DNA of 55,058 bases from Gemmatimonadota bacterium (GTDB lineage Bacteria > Gemmatimonadota > Gemmatimonadetes > Gemmatimonadales > Gemmatimonadaceae), in the NCBI GenBank assembly GCA_016874035.1, contig VGVM01000011.1:1-55058 (forward strand). Direction: 5' to 3'. A model generated the notes under the pieces. It saw only the letters and a program-made list of their open reading frames with translations. It was not told where the DNA came from and searched no databases. This document shows positions 8,239 to 17,139 of the stretch, piece by piece. How positions within the stretch are numbered: the stretch's first letter is position 1; the number at the start of each line of letters is the position of its first letter. A program made the position numbers and the translations under genes.

Positions 8239-9321
8239 CTAGCGGCCGCCCGCGGCGGCCAGCATCAGCTTCACATGGTCGTCGGCCTGCTGGAGGCCGC
8301 CTTCATTCTGCTCCCAGGTGATCCGGCCGTCGCTGTTCGCATCCGCGCCGGCCACCAGTTGGTTCGCGAGCGACGCCATCTGGTTCACGAGGGACGCGGC
8401 CTCGGTCGCCGACGTCGCGGCCTGCACCTTCTGCGCGAGCGCGATCAGTTGATCCGCGCGCGCCACCGTGTTCCGCGCCGACGTGGCGATGTGCGCGGAA
8501 TGGGTCACGATGTTCGGCGTGGCGCCCTGCGCGCCCGCGGCAAGCTCGATGTGGGCGGCGACCGCGGCGGCCGCCTTCTTGACGCCATAGCCCAGGCCGG
8601 GGCCCATCGGGACGAGCGACGGGTCCAGCGCGTGCAGCACGTGCGCGGCGTGGGTCTTCATGTAATCCAGGTTGGTCGGCTGGCGGCCGGCAAGCTGCGC
8701 GTGCTGGGCGGCGGTGTTCGCCTCGGCGATCGCGGTCGGAAGCAACCCGCGCCCCATGGGTGTGTCGCCGAAGGCCAGCACGACGTGGCCGATATGTACA
8801 CCGGCGGGCCCCGGCGGCATCGTCGGCACTGCCGCAGCGGCGACCGGGACCGGGGCGCCGGCAAGCGGCGAACCTGTGAGTGCGATGACGATGCTGTCGT
8901 ACGAGGTCCGGGCGGCGTTGTTCGTCGCGATCACGAACGTGCGGCGGCTGTATTCCTGTTCGGTCAGTCCGCCGGCCTTGATGACTTCGCCGGTCCGCTT
9001 GGCGAGCAGTTCGCGCAGCGCTTCCTGCATTTCGCGCGTCTTGTTGCGCTGCATCGCAAGCTGAAGGTTGACCGAGTCCCGGAGCTTCGAGATGCCGACC
9101 TCGACCTTCACCAGTGCGGTGATTTCCGGGAGGGCCAAGCTCGCCGTACTCGGCGCTGCGCCCTGTGCAGAACCCTGGGCCGCACCCTGCGCAGCACTTT
9201 GCGCGCGCGCGGGATTCGCCGCCGCGGCCGCGACGCCTGATGCGGCGACAAGCTGGAGGACGAAGCGCGGGAGCGTGGCGGCGGGAGCGAAGGATCGCGT
9301 CTGGGTCAGCATGACATGCAT
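8239..9321 (-). CDS. secreted protein with EF-hand-like calcium loop, coupled to ankyrin gene B
   Basis: 360 residues. The start ATG at 9321 overlaps the last 16 bases of the ankyrin gene, so translation is probably coupled; an ATG three codons later (9312) is an alternative. The N-terminus is a signal peptide ending near PARAQ, followed by a short Ala/Gln/Gly repeat (AQGAAQGSAQGAA). The middle has an amphipathic helix region (ALRELLAKRTGEVIKAGGLT) and conserved-looking blocks such as GDTPMGRGLLPTAIAEAN. Near the C-terminus, DANSDGRITWEQ matches the 12-residue EF-hand loop (D-x-N-x-D-G-x-I-x-x-x-E). I do not recognise the overall family. It is the fourth gene of cassette B; cassette A has no counterpart. 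A role in calcium-dependent binding outside the cytoplasm is inference. Confidence 0.7.
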   Translation of the reverse strand: MHVMLTQTRSFAPAATLPRFVLQLVAASGVAAAAANPARAQSAAQGAAQGSAQGAAPSTASLALPEITALVKVEVGISKLRDSVNLQLAMQRNKTREMQEALRELLAKRTGEVIKAGGLTEQEYSRRTFVIATNNAARTSYDSIVIALTGSPLAGAPVPVAAAAVPTMPPGPAGVHIGHVVLAFGDTPMGRGLLPTAIAEANTAAQHAQLAGRQPTNLDYMKTHAAHVLHALDPSLVPMGPGLGYGVKKAAAAVAAHIELAAGAQGATPNIVTHSAHIATSARNTVARADQLIALAQKVQAATSATEAASLVNQMASLANQLVAGADANSDGRITWEQNEGGLQQADDHVKLMLAAAGGR

Positions 9322-11261
9322 TTGTGGTTGTTTTTCGCGCCGAGCGACTCGAGGAGCGCTACGGTTTCGTGGTAGGGAGAAATGCGCTGGACGGGTCCGT
9401 TGGCCATATCCACCGTGGTCTGGCCGCTGCGCGCGACGGCCTTCACGTCGGCGCCCTTGGATACGAGATAGAGGATCAAAGTGTTGTCGCCGCGCGCCGC
9501 CGCGAAGTGTAGCGCGGTGTGACCGTTCGCATCGCGGGCGTTCACGTCCATGCGCAGTTCCTCGACCAGGAACTTCATCGTCGAGAGCCAGGCATCCGGG
9601 GCGTGACGATGGTCGTTTGCGGCGAAGCCCTGGCCGTAGCCGACGCCCGCTGCCGCGACGACCGCCGGGATCCCGACACCGCCTTCGGGTACCGGCGGGA
9701 GGCCAGACGGGTCGCGGCGAATCGGGACATCAGCGCCGCCTGCCATCGCAGCGGCCGCGCCGCCCCTGCCGCCGCGCGCCGGCGGCTTGATGGTTGAGAT
9801 CGCGGGGTCAGCGCCGTACTTGAGCAGCAGCTTCATCGCTGCGACATCCGTGGCGTAGGCCGCACGCCAGAACGGCGTCGCGCCTCGGAAGTCCACGCGG
9901 AGGTTGTCCCGGTTGTACGTCGTGTACCACAAACTCCGTTTCAGGCGCGCGTTCGGGTCCGCCTTCGCCTTGAGCAGGACCTCCATGATCTCGAGGTACG
10001 ACGTGCGCTGCTGGAGATTGAACGTGGGTTGCGGCGTGCGCGACGTTGGCGCCCACTCCTTGTTGATCACTGCGTAGAGCGGGGTGTTGCCCGGTTCGCT
10101 CGCGCGGTTCGGGTCAGCGCCGCGTTCGACCAGCAGCTTGGCGATGTCGTAGTGGCCGTTAATCGCGGCCATGATGAGCGGCGTGGTCTTGTCGGACCCG
10201 GCGGGCTGGTTGATGTCCGCACCGGCGTCGAGCAACGCGCGGGCAGCGTCCACCTGCCCGTCGCGAACCGCCAGCAGCAACGCGGTGAGTCCTCCCTGAT
10301 AGCCGACCGCCTCCGTGTACGCGGGTGGATCGTCGTCACCGCCGCCGCCACTGGTGTTGGCCGCGGCGGCGACTCGCGCTGCTTCCTCCGCTGAATCGGC
10401 GGCGTTCATCGGTGCGCCGGTCCCCCGGCGCTCAAGGGCGAGGGCGGCCCGCACGGCCGTCTGGACCTGCGTCGGTGATGGTCGCCAGCCCACGACCGTG
10501 TCGGCCCCCTGCGCGCGGCGGGCGCGGCCGAGTTCGAGGTTGCGGACCTGCCGGGTCGCGCGATCCTGCGCGGTGAGCTGCATCAGGTCCACGACCTTCG
10601 CGGTCGCGGCGACGTTGGCGCCCCTCGCAACCAGTACGCGGATCGCGTCCGCGTTCCCGCGCGAAGCCGCGAACATCAGCGGCGTGTGGTTCCACGCCGG
10701 CTCGGTGGCGTTGGCGTCCGCGCCGCGGTCGAGCAGCGCGGTCACGGCCCGCGCGTCGCCGGCCAGGGCCGCGAGGTGCAGGGCGGTCACGCCCGTGGCT
10801 GTCACGGCTCTCGCGTCCGCGCCCGCGCCGAGCAGCGCGCGTACGGCGCCGGCCGCGCCGGCCTCGCTTGCGAGGTGCAGCGGAGTCAGCGCGCCGATCC
10901 GCGTCACGGGTGTGGTGCGGGCCTTCGCGCGGAGCAGCGCCGTCACCATCGTGGAGTCTCCGCGCCGCGCAGCCCAGTGGAGCGCGGTCATCCCATCACC
11001 CTGCGCCGCGTTCACATCCGCACCGGCCGCGATCAGGCGACGAACCTCAGCCGCATCATTGCGCGCCGCGGCGTCGGCCAATGGAGCCGACGGCGGCGTC
11101 GGTGCGACTGCCACGGTGTGCGCGCCGGCTTGCGCAGGTGCTTGCACCGGCGTCTGCGCCGCCGGCAGGGCGAACGCCGGAGCCACCACGGCAAGGGACG
11201 CCATCGCGGCGACGAGCGGGACGCGCCGCATGGGATTGGTCGTGCGCGCCGGCGCCCTCAT
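9306..11261 (-). CDS. secreted ankyrin-repeat protein with C-terminal CxSC tail (cassette B)
   Basis: 651 residues, paralogous over its whole length to the ankyrin protein at 4831-6870. It has a signal peptide (about 1-32), an N-terminal ankyrin block (TALHWAARRGD, TPLHLASEAGA, TALHLAALAGD, TPLMFAASRGN), a linker and a second block with GGLTALLLAVRDGQ. A Gly-rich linker then precedes the motif GVGYGQGFAANDHRHA and a final repeat pair. The last seven residues are NHKCMSC, matching the THRCASC end of the other copy. The ATG overlaps the TGA of the upstream DUF1552 gene (ATGA, 11258-11261), so the genes are translationally coupled, and its 3' end overlaps the EF-hand gene. A periplasmic scaffold role is inferred from the repeats and signal peptide. 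Confidence 0.87.
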   Translation of the reverse strand: MRAPARTTNPMRRVPLVAAMASLAVVAPAFALPAAQTPVQAPAQAGAHTVAVAPTPPSAPLADAAARNDAAEVRRLIAAGADVNAAQGDGMTALHWAARRGDSTMVTALLRAKARTTPVTRIGALTPLHLASEAGAAGAVRALLGAGADARAVTATGVTALHLAALAGDARAVTALLDRGADANATEPAWNHTPLMFAASRGNADAIRVLVARGANVAATAKVVDLMQLTAQDRATRQVRNLELGRARRAQGADTVVGWRPSPTQVQTAVRAALALERRGTGAPMNAADSAEEAARVAAAANTSGGGGDDDPPAYTEAVGYQGGLTALLLAVRDGQVDAARALLDAGADINQPAGSDKTTPLIMAAINGHYDIAKLLVERGADPNRASEPGNTPLYAVINKEWAPTSRTPQPTFNLQQRTSYLEIMEVLLKAKADPNARLKRSLWYTTYNRDNLRVDFRGATPFWRAAYATDVAAMKLLLKYGADPAISTIKPPARGGRGGAAAAMAGGADVPIRRDPSGLPPVPEGGVGIPAVVAAAGVGYGQGFAANDHRHAPDAWLSTMKFLVEELRMDVNARDANGHTALHFAAARGDNTLILYLVSKGADVKAVARSGQTTVDMANGPVQRISPYHETVALLESLGAKNNHKCMSC

Positions 11262-12634
11262 AGCGCAAACGCCCCGGTGCTGTCGCCGAATCGCGTCAAG
11301 TCGTCATGGCCGAGCTTGTGCATGACACTGAGGAGCGCATTGGCCATCGGCGTCCCGTCGGGCGCGCGCAGGTGGGTGTTGCCGCGCAGCTGTCCGTTCG
11401 CGCCGCCGAGCAGGATCAGCGGGCAGCGGCGATGGTTGTGGACGTTTGAGTCGGCCATCGGCGAGCCGTACACGATCATCGTCTTGTCGAGCAGCGACGT
11501 GCCGGCGTCCGTGGTCTCCTTGAGCCGCTGCAGGAGGTACGGCAGCATCGAGACGTGGTACTTGTTGATCTCGTAGAACTCCGTCACGCGCTTCGGGCTG
11601 TTGCCGTGGTGCGACGCGTTATGGAACCCGGTTGACACGCCGCTCTCGGGGAAGACGCGCCCGGAGGCGTCGCGTCCGGTCTTCAGCGAGAAGATGCGGG
11701 TGACGTCCGCCTGGAAGGCGAGCACCTGCAAGTCGAACATCAGCTTGATGTGATCTTCGTACGAATCCGGCACGCCGGCCGGCGCGCCCGCCAGCTCGCG
11801 CGCCTCGCCCGTCGAGTTCCGGGCCTCGATGCGCTGGATGCGCCGTTCGATCTCGCGCACATGCTCGAGGTACTGGTCCATCCGCTCGCGATCGCCGGGA
11901 CCGAGCTCGCGCTTGAGTTCATTGACGCGCGACACGATGAAGTCGAGGATGCTGCCCGTGCTGCGTCGGCGGGCGGCGCGTTCCGCGGCGGTGCCACCGG
12001 CGCCGAACAGCTGGTCGAAGGCGACGCGCGGGTCGCGGATCATCGGAAGCGGCTCGGTCGGCGAGGCCCAGCTGATCGTATCGGTATACACGCAGGAGTA
12101 GCCGTAGGCGCAGCCACCGGCGCGGTCCACCGGCTCGATGCAGAGCTGCATGGACGGGATCGGCGACTCGTCCCCGAAGCGCTGCGCGTAGAGCTGGTCG
12201 AACGACGTGCCGACGTAGATGTCCGAGCTCTCGGTCTGCGTCGGGTGCGCCTGGGTCAGGAAGACGGCACTCGAGCGGAAATGGTCGCCACCGATTTCCT
12301 CGGACTTGTACGCCTCGGCCATCCGCACGTCGGTGTTGCTGACGATCGTGAGGTACTTCCGCCAAGGTTCGAGCGGGAGCAGGGCCGAGGGCGTGAGGTC
12401 AAACCCGCTGCCGGTGATCGCCGGCGCCCAGAAATGCTGCGTGGCACCGTAGGGGCTGCTGCCGGCGGCGCCGTGGACCGCCTCGATGCAGATCAGCCGC
12501 GTGGGATCCGCCGCGGCGGCGAATCGGGACAGCCCGCGCGCGGGGATCATCGCGTCGAGCATCGGGAGCGCGACGGTCGCGCCCATGCCTTGCAGGAAGG
12601 TGCGCCGCGGGAGGTGCTTGCCGGTAATGAGCAT
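11258..12634 (-). CDS. DUF1552 family protein, Tat-exported (cassette B)
   Basis: 458 residues. I place the start at the ATG at 12634, which gives a Tat signal (PRRTFLQGMGATVALP from residue 9) aligned with the cassette A copy; the open frame extends further upstream but that part is low-complexity shadow sequence. Shared blocks with the paralogue include FRSSAVFLTQAHPTQT, a helical stretch EHVREIERRIQRIEARN and a C-terminal MADSNVHNHRRCPLILLGG. The DUF1592 gene ends 55 bases upstream, and the ankyrin ATG overlaps this stop. No biochemical activity is known for the family. Tat export suggests the protein folds, perhaps with a cofactor, before crossing the membrane. Confidence 0.9.
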   Translation of the reverse strand: MLITGKHLPRRTFLQGMGATVALPMLDAMIPARGLSRFAAAADPTRLICIEAVHGAAGSSPYGATQHFWAPAITGSGFDLTPSALLPLEPWRKYLTIVSNTDVRMAEAYKSEEIGGDHFRSSAVFLTQAHPTQTESSDIYVGTSFDQLYAQRFGDESPIPSMQLCIEPVDRAGGCAYGYSCVYTDTISWASPTEPLPMIRDPRVAFDQLFGAGGTAAERAARRRSTGSILDFIVSRVNELKRELGPGDRERMDQYLEHVREIERRIQRIEARNSTGEARELAGAPAGVPDSYEDHIKLMFDLQVLAFQADVTRIFSLKTGRDASGRVFPESGVSTGFHNASHHGNSPKRVTEFYEINKYHVSMLPYLLQRLKETTDAGTSLLDKTMIVYGSPMADSNVHNHRRCPLILLGGANGQLRGNTHLRAPDGTPMANALLSVMHKLGHDDLTRFGDSTGAFAL

Positions 12635-12689
12635 GGTGAGTGGGGGGCTCGGAGCTCGGGTCAGCGTGCGGGGAAGTGGCGCGAAGGGA

Positions 12690-15179
12690 TCAGCGGGATG
12701 GTTCAGCGGCCGACTCGGCCGCCTGTTGCCGGAACGCAGGACTGTTGACCACGCCCAGGACGTAGGCCGACATCGCGTGGTGGCGCGACGCGGCGTTCCG
12801 GACGATGGTGCGAATGCTCGCCATGTCGAATGCCTCGACGCGGCGGCCGGTACCGTAGGCGAAGAGGTTCTGCGCGAACGTGCGGTACAGCGTCTCGCGG
12901 TAGCGCTCGAAGGCGGTGCGGAGTTCGGCGGCCGTTGACACCGGCCGTCCGTCCCAGAGTTCGCCGCGCGAGTCGATCTGCATCCCGTTGTCACGCAAGC
13001 GTCGTCGGCCGGTCACGTCGTAGTGTTCGAGCGCCAGGCCGATCGGGTCCATCATCTTGTGGCAGGACTGGCAGTTCGGACTCTTGCGGTGCAGTTCCAT
13101 CCGCTCGCGCACGGTGAGCAGGCGTCCGTCCTCGTTGTCGGCCGTGGCCTCGAGGTCCGGGACGCCGGGCGGTGGCGGCGGCGGCGGGCTGGCCAGCATG
13201 ACCTCCATCACCCACTTGCCGCGCTCGACCGCCGACGTGCGCGTCGCCTGCGAGGTCAACGTGAGGATGCTCGCGTGGGCGAGCACGCCACGGCGATCGG
13301 GGTCGGTCAGCGCGACCCGCCGGAAGGCGGGGCCGGCGACGCCCGGGATGCCGTAGTGCGCCGCGAGCCGGTCGTTGACGAACGTGTAGTCCGCGTCGAA
13401 AAGCGCCGAGACGCTGCGGTCGTTCCGCACGATATCCTCGACGAACACCTCGGTTTCGCGCCGCATCGCGGTGCGTAGCTGCTCGTCAAAGTCCGGGTAC
13501 TGCCGCACGTCCGGCTGGACCTTGTCGAGGTCGCTGAGGCGCAGCCATTGCGATACGAAGCGTGTGGAGAGCGTCGCGGCTCGCGGGTCGCGCAACATCC
13601 GCCGCACCTGTTCCTCCAACACGGCCGGCGTGGACAGGCGTCCGCGCGCGGCGAGCGCGACAAGCGTCGAATCGGGCGGTGCAGACCAGATGAAGAATGC
13701 CAGGCGGGAGGCGAGGTCCGAGTCGCGGATCCGCATCGCCGGCGCGGCGGTCGCGGACGCGGCAGCGGCTTCCGCCCGCTCGAAGCGGAACACGAAATCC
13801 GGGCTCGCGAGGATCGCCTCGAGCGCCGTTCGCACGCCGACCTCGAAACCCGCGTCGGCGGCCGCACGGTCGTAGATCGCGAGCAGCGGATCAATGTCGC
13901 GTGAATCCAACGTCCGGCGGTACGCCCGCGTCGCGAGGCGCGCCACGATTCCGCGCGCACATTCGCGGCCGGACGCGCCGGAGGTCGCCGTGCACGTGAA
14001 TACGCGGCGACGCAGCGGGGTGTCCGATACGCCCGTCGTCCCGTGGGGCCCCGCAATCACCAGGTCACGGAGGTGCGGGACGGACGAAAACCCGTAGGCG
14101 GTGGCGTTCGACGTACTCGCCAGCGACCAACGAAGCGGCGAGATCAGGTCCTCCGCGACGTCCTGCGAAGCCGGCGGGATGAACGCTGCGCTGACGCGGT
14201 GCGGGCCCGCTGTCACGCGCACCGGATCGGTGGCGAGCGACACGCCATTGGGGTCGGACGCCGTCATCCAGCGATCCATGTCGAGGACCGCAACGCGGAC
14301 GCCGTCAATCGAGATCTCGATTCGCTCGCCGCGCGCGAGCCCGCCGGCAAATGCGCCGGTGGTCTCGTGGAAGAACAGCGTGCGGAAGGCGTAAAGCCCG
14401 TCGGCCGGGAACGTGTGGATGACGGAGAGTCCGCCGCGCGTCCCGATTGGCGCGCCTTCCACGTGCGCGGTCTGGGAGGCGGTGCGCGGGACGGAGTACG
14501 TCGCTTCGGAAGCGGTGGCCGTCGCGTCGCCGATCACGAGGCGGCTGATCGCCCCCGCGGCTCGGAGGTATCCATCGAGCAACGTGGGGGACAGCGACTG
14601 GACGTCCGCGATGTTGTCGAAGTTCTCGCTCTTGGTATCGGGCGGCAGCCAGAGCCCGGCATCCACGTCGAGCCCGAGGATATCGTGGATCGCCGCCGCG
14701 TATTCCGCCCGGTTGAGCCGCTGGAACGTCCGGCGGCCGGGGTTTGGCCGCGCCCGCGCCTCGGCATCCATCTGCTGTTCCAGTGTCGTGAGCAACGCGG
14801 CCAGCGTGTCGCCGCCCGGCTTCGTCGAGCCCGGCGGGGGCATCATCCCGAGTTGCAGCTTCGCGATGACTTTCTCAGATGCCTCGGGAGACTTGGCGGC
14901 GGCGCCGACATCGAAGTCATCCAGCGAGAGGTTGCCGCGTCGCACCGAGTTGTTGTGGCAGCGGGCGCAGGAACGCCTGACGACGTCGTTGAGTGCGGCG
15001 GTCGAGACTTCGCTGGTGAAAGCGCCGCCGGGACCCGGTTGTCGCGCGTGCCCGATCGTCACCGGCGGCGCTGGTGACGCGTGCTGGGGCAGTGGGGCGG
15101 GCGTTCGCCGCGCGACGGCATCGGTCGCGCCGAGGCCAGCGAGGAGCAGGACAATTGTCGTCACGGCCGTCGTGCGCAT
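12690..15179 (-). CDS. secreted c-type cytochrome-like protein, DUF1587-DUF1595-DUF1592-DUF1588-DUF1585 (cassette B)
   Basis: 829 residues. The start is the ATG at 15179, preceded by GGGAGAG and giving a good Sec signal peptide (RTTAVTTIVLLLAGLGATDA); longer in-frame starts lack both. The haem motif CARCH is at residues 71-75. The domain order matches the 818-3391 protein: DUF1587 (FQRLNRAEYAAAIHDILG), DUF1595 (RLATRAYRRTLDSRD), DUF1592 (LASRLAFFIWSAPPDSTL), DUF1588 with a seven-proline run and CQSCH, then DUF1585. It is the first gene of cassette B, followed by DUF1552, ankyrin and EF-hand genes on the same strand. It differs clearly from the cassette A copy, so the duplication is not recent. 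A periplasmic haem or redox function is suggested, not shown. Confidence 0.9.
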   Translation of the reverse strand: MRTTAVTTIVLLLAGLGATDAVARRTPAPLPQHASPAPPVTIGHARQPGPGGAFTSEVSTAALNDVVRRSCARCHNNSVRRGNLSLDDFDVGAAAKSPEASEKVIAKLQLGMMPPPGSTKPGGDTLAALLTTLEQQMDAEARARPNPGRRTFQRLNRAEYAAAIHDILGLDVDAGLWLPPDTKSENFDNIADVQSLSPTLLDGYLRAAGAISRLVIGDATATASEATYSVPRTASQTAHVEGAPIGTRGGLSVIHTFPADGLYAFRTLFFHETTGAFAGGLARGERIEISIDGVRVAVLDMDRWMTASDPNGVSLATDPVRVTAGPHRVSAAFIPPASQDVAEDLISPLRWSLASTSNATAYGFSSVPHLRDLVIAGPHGTTGVSDTPLRRRVFTCTATSGASGRECARGIVARLATRAYRRTLDSRDIDPLLAIYDRAAADAGFEVGVRTALEAILASPDFVFRFERAEAAAASATAAPAMRIRDSDLASRLAFFIWSAPPDSTLVALAARGRLSTPAVLEEQVRRMLRDPRAATLSTRFVSQWLRLSDLDKVQPDVRQYPDFDEQLRTAMRRETEVFVEDIVRNDRSVSALFDADYTFVNDRLAAHYGIPGVAGPAFRRVALTDPDRRGVLAHASILTLTSQATRTSAVERGKWVMEVMLASPPPPPPPGVPDLEATADNEDGRLLTVRERMELHRKSPNCQSCHKMMDPIGLALEHYDVTGRRRLRDNGMQIDSRGELWDGRPVSTAAELRTAFERYRETLYRTFAQNLFAYGTGRRVEAFDMASIRTIVRNAASRHHAMSAYVLGVVNSPAFRQQAAESAAEPSR

Positions 15180-15205
15180 CTGAGGCTCTCCCGTCGCAAC
15201 TATTG

Positions 15206-15235
15206 ATATTGTGTGCGAGGTGGGGACTGGCGCAA
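15206..15235 (-). promoter_or_regulatory. possible sigma-70-type promoter of cassette B
   Basis: On the minus strand, TTGCGC (15235-15230) and CAATAT (15211-15206) are separated by 18 bases. The AT-rich patch TATTGATATT at 15201-15210 is unusual in this GC-rich DNA. It lies just upstream of the ATG at 15179. The match to consensus is weak. Confidence 0.35.
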
Positions 15236-15300
15236 GCTGACCGGCGCAATTGACACCCCGGCCGGGCATCGTACCTTCGCCCGTATGCGTGCCCTGCACG

Positions 15301-16920
15301 TCAGCCCGCTGGTCGGGCAAGCGCGCGCCGCAGGGCCGCGGCCAACGCCGCGACCTGCGCGCGCGGGAAGTCGCCCATGAACGCCGTCTGGATCCAGTTG
15401 CGGTCCATGAGGTACTGGCTGCGCCACCCGAGCTCGAACCCGTCGTGTTCGAGGGACTCGGCGACGTCGCTTGAGCGCCGCGAGGCCGGGACGACCCAGG
15501 TCGCCACGGCCGGTGACGCCGCGGGTCCGCCGACCAGCGGCGTGATGCCGTGTTCGGCGAGTGCGGAGCGGAGCAGGGCGTCTGCGCCTCGCACGGCGTC
15601 GTAGCGTCGTTCCCAGTCGGTCCCGGAGAGCGCTTCGGCCAGAGCCGCGATCAAGGGCGACGGCTGGGTGAACGGCACGGCATCCGTCCGCACGTGCGCC
15701 GCCAGGTCGAGATAGCGCGGACCGCCGGGTCGCAGTGCCATCGCCTCGTCCGTGGCTGCCACGATCGCGAGCCCCGGGGGTGCACCCAGCCCCTTGCCGC
15801 TCGACATGGCCGCGATCTGCACGCCGCGCAGGTCGAGCGGGATCGTGCCCACGCTGGACATCGCATCGAGCGCGATCCAGGCGCCCGTGGCACTCGCAGC
15901 TTCCCGGAGCGCGTCGAGGTCGTGCAGGACGCCCGTACTCGTCTCGCAGTGAACCCCCCAGACCCACTTGGCGCTTGCGGCCTTGAGGGCGTCCCGGAGT
16001 TCGGCCGGCGTGGGAGATTGCCCCCACGGCGCACGCAGCACGCGGTGCGGAAGCCGGTGCCGGTTCGCGTGATCGGCCAGGCGCTCACCAAACTCGCCGT
16101 CGGCGATCACGACACCCGGTGCTCCGGTGGCGCCGAGCTGCGCGGCGACCATGTCATTCGCTAGCGTGCCCGACCCTGCGAGGATCGCAGCGTGAGGCAT
16201 TCCCGTGATCGCGGCCAACCCCGCACGTGCGCGGTTCAGGTCGGCGAGGAACGCCTCGCTCCGATGTGAGACCAAGGGGCGCGCCATGGCGCGGGCGACG
16301 GCCGGCGCCTGCGCGACCGGGCCAGTCGAGAAGCAGTGCCTCGCCCCGTGGACGATGCCGAGTGAAGGGCCTGCGTGCTCGATCAGCCGTTCGCGAGTGA
16401 TGTACATCGGCTGGAAGAGCGCATCGGCCGTGCCGACAGGGTGCGCGAACGGCACGCAGCCCAGGTGCGAGTAGAGCTGGAGTTGTCGCGTCGTCGCGGA
16501 CATCACGGCGACGTCGAATCCACGACGGTCACACTCGTCCACGAGCTGCCGCAGGAGGCCGCGCAGGACCACGCCCCCGCGCCGGTTCGCTTCCACGGCA
16601 AGCAGCCGGATCTCGCACGGCTTGCGGCCGGCGGGCAGGTATTGGTCGAGGCGCTCAAGCTTTCCGTCGAGTGAAAACGGTCGTTCCGCGCGCAACGCCA
16701 GCATGCCGATGACGCTGTCGCCTTGGCGTGCGACGATGAACGTGCAGCCCGATTCCATCCGGTCCACCAGCCGACCGTCATCGCGCGGCGCGTGCTACGG
16801 GATTTCTTCCGCGAAGGTGCGGTGATTGAGGCGGCGAATCGCTTCCAGGTCGGCGTCGGTGGCAACGTCGAACCGCAAATCAACCTTGGCGGAGGCGCGC
16901 TCTGGCATGGGAGTGCTCAT
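15301..16920 (-). pseudogene. GNAT acetyltransferase-class V aminotransferase fusion interrupted by an in-frame TAG
   Basis: Reading from the ATG at 16920 (an in-frame ATG at 16944 is also possible), the frame encodes a GNAT N-terminus ending TFAEEIP, then TAG at 16797-16795. It continues in the same frame with HAPRDDGRLVDRMESG. A CAG-to-TAG change would restore a single protein of about 539 residues. The rest comprises the acetyl-CoA-binding part of GNAT (LLAVEANRRGGVVLRGLL) and a complete class V aminotransferase domain with the PLP-lysine motif SSGKGLGAPPG. Such GNAT-PLP fusions are annotated as aminotransferases of unknown substrate. The downstream part could be translated from the GTG at 16767, leaving a truncated GNAT. 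It could be a pseudogene, a suppressed amber, or a sequence error. Its neighbours give no pathway hint. Confidence 0.7.
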
Positions 16921-17029
16921 CCAACGTCGCAGGGGATTGGTCATACCGCCAGTGTACCGGTCACGGCGCCGCCGCCGTATACGTCAACCGACGTAGCCAC
17001 GCGCGCGCCATGCCCGGAAAGATTCTCCG

Positions 17030-17055
17030 GCGACCGGAAATACCCTGCCGGTCGC
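17030..17055. repeat. inverted repeat upstream of the FkbM gene
   Basis: Perfect 8-bp arms, GCGACCGG (17030-17037) and CCGGTCGC (17048-17055), are separated by 10 bases. It lies in the 228-base gap between the divergent GNAT-PLP and FkbM genes, about 70 bases upstream of the candidate sigma-54 promoter. It may be an operator or enhancer-type site. I see no coding sequence in 16945-17172. Confidence 0.45.
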
Positions 17056-17123
17056 TCGGCATTTCCAGGACTTCGGGGCAACGGTGCAGCTTCGTAACCC
17101 ATTGGCACACAACGAGATAAGCG

Positions 17124-17139
17124 TGGCACGCGGGCTGCG
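17124..17139 (+). promoter_or_regulatory. candidate sigma-54 (-24/-12) promoter of the FkbM methyltransferase gene
   Basis: TGGCACGCGGGCTGCG carries the -24 element TGGCACG and the -12 dinucleotide GC with the invariant 10-base GG-to-GC spacing of RpoN promoters. The expected transcription start near 17150 is 23 bases before the GTG start. No enhancer-binding protein gene is nearby. Confidence 0.4.

Noticed and set aside
8062-9240. A 392-codon plus-strand frame opposite the EF-hand-like gene
   Set aside because: Arg/Gly/His-rich shadow; the minus-strand frame has a signal peptide, EF-hand loop and coupling to the ankyrin gene.
12635-12994. N-terminal extension of the cassette B DUF1552 protein
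   Set aside because: The extra codons are Arg/Ser/Pro-rich, overlap the upstream DUF1592 gene and would bury the Tat signal.
17103-17117. A second TGGCAC sequence upstream of the FkbM gene as another sigma-54 site
   Set aside because: The -12 GC is missing at the required spacing.
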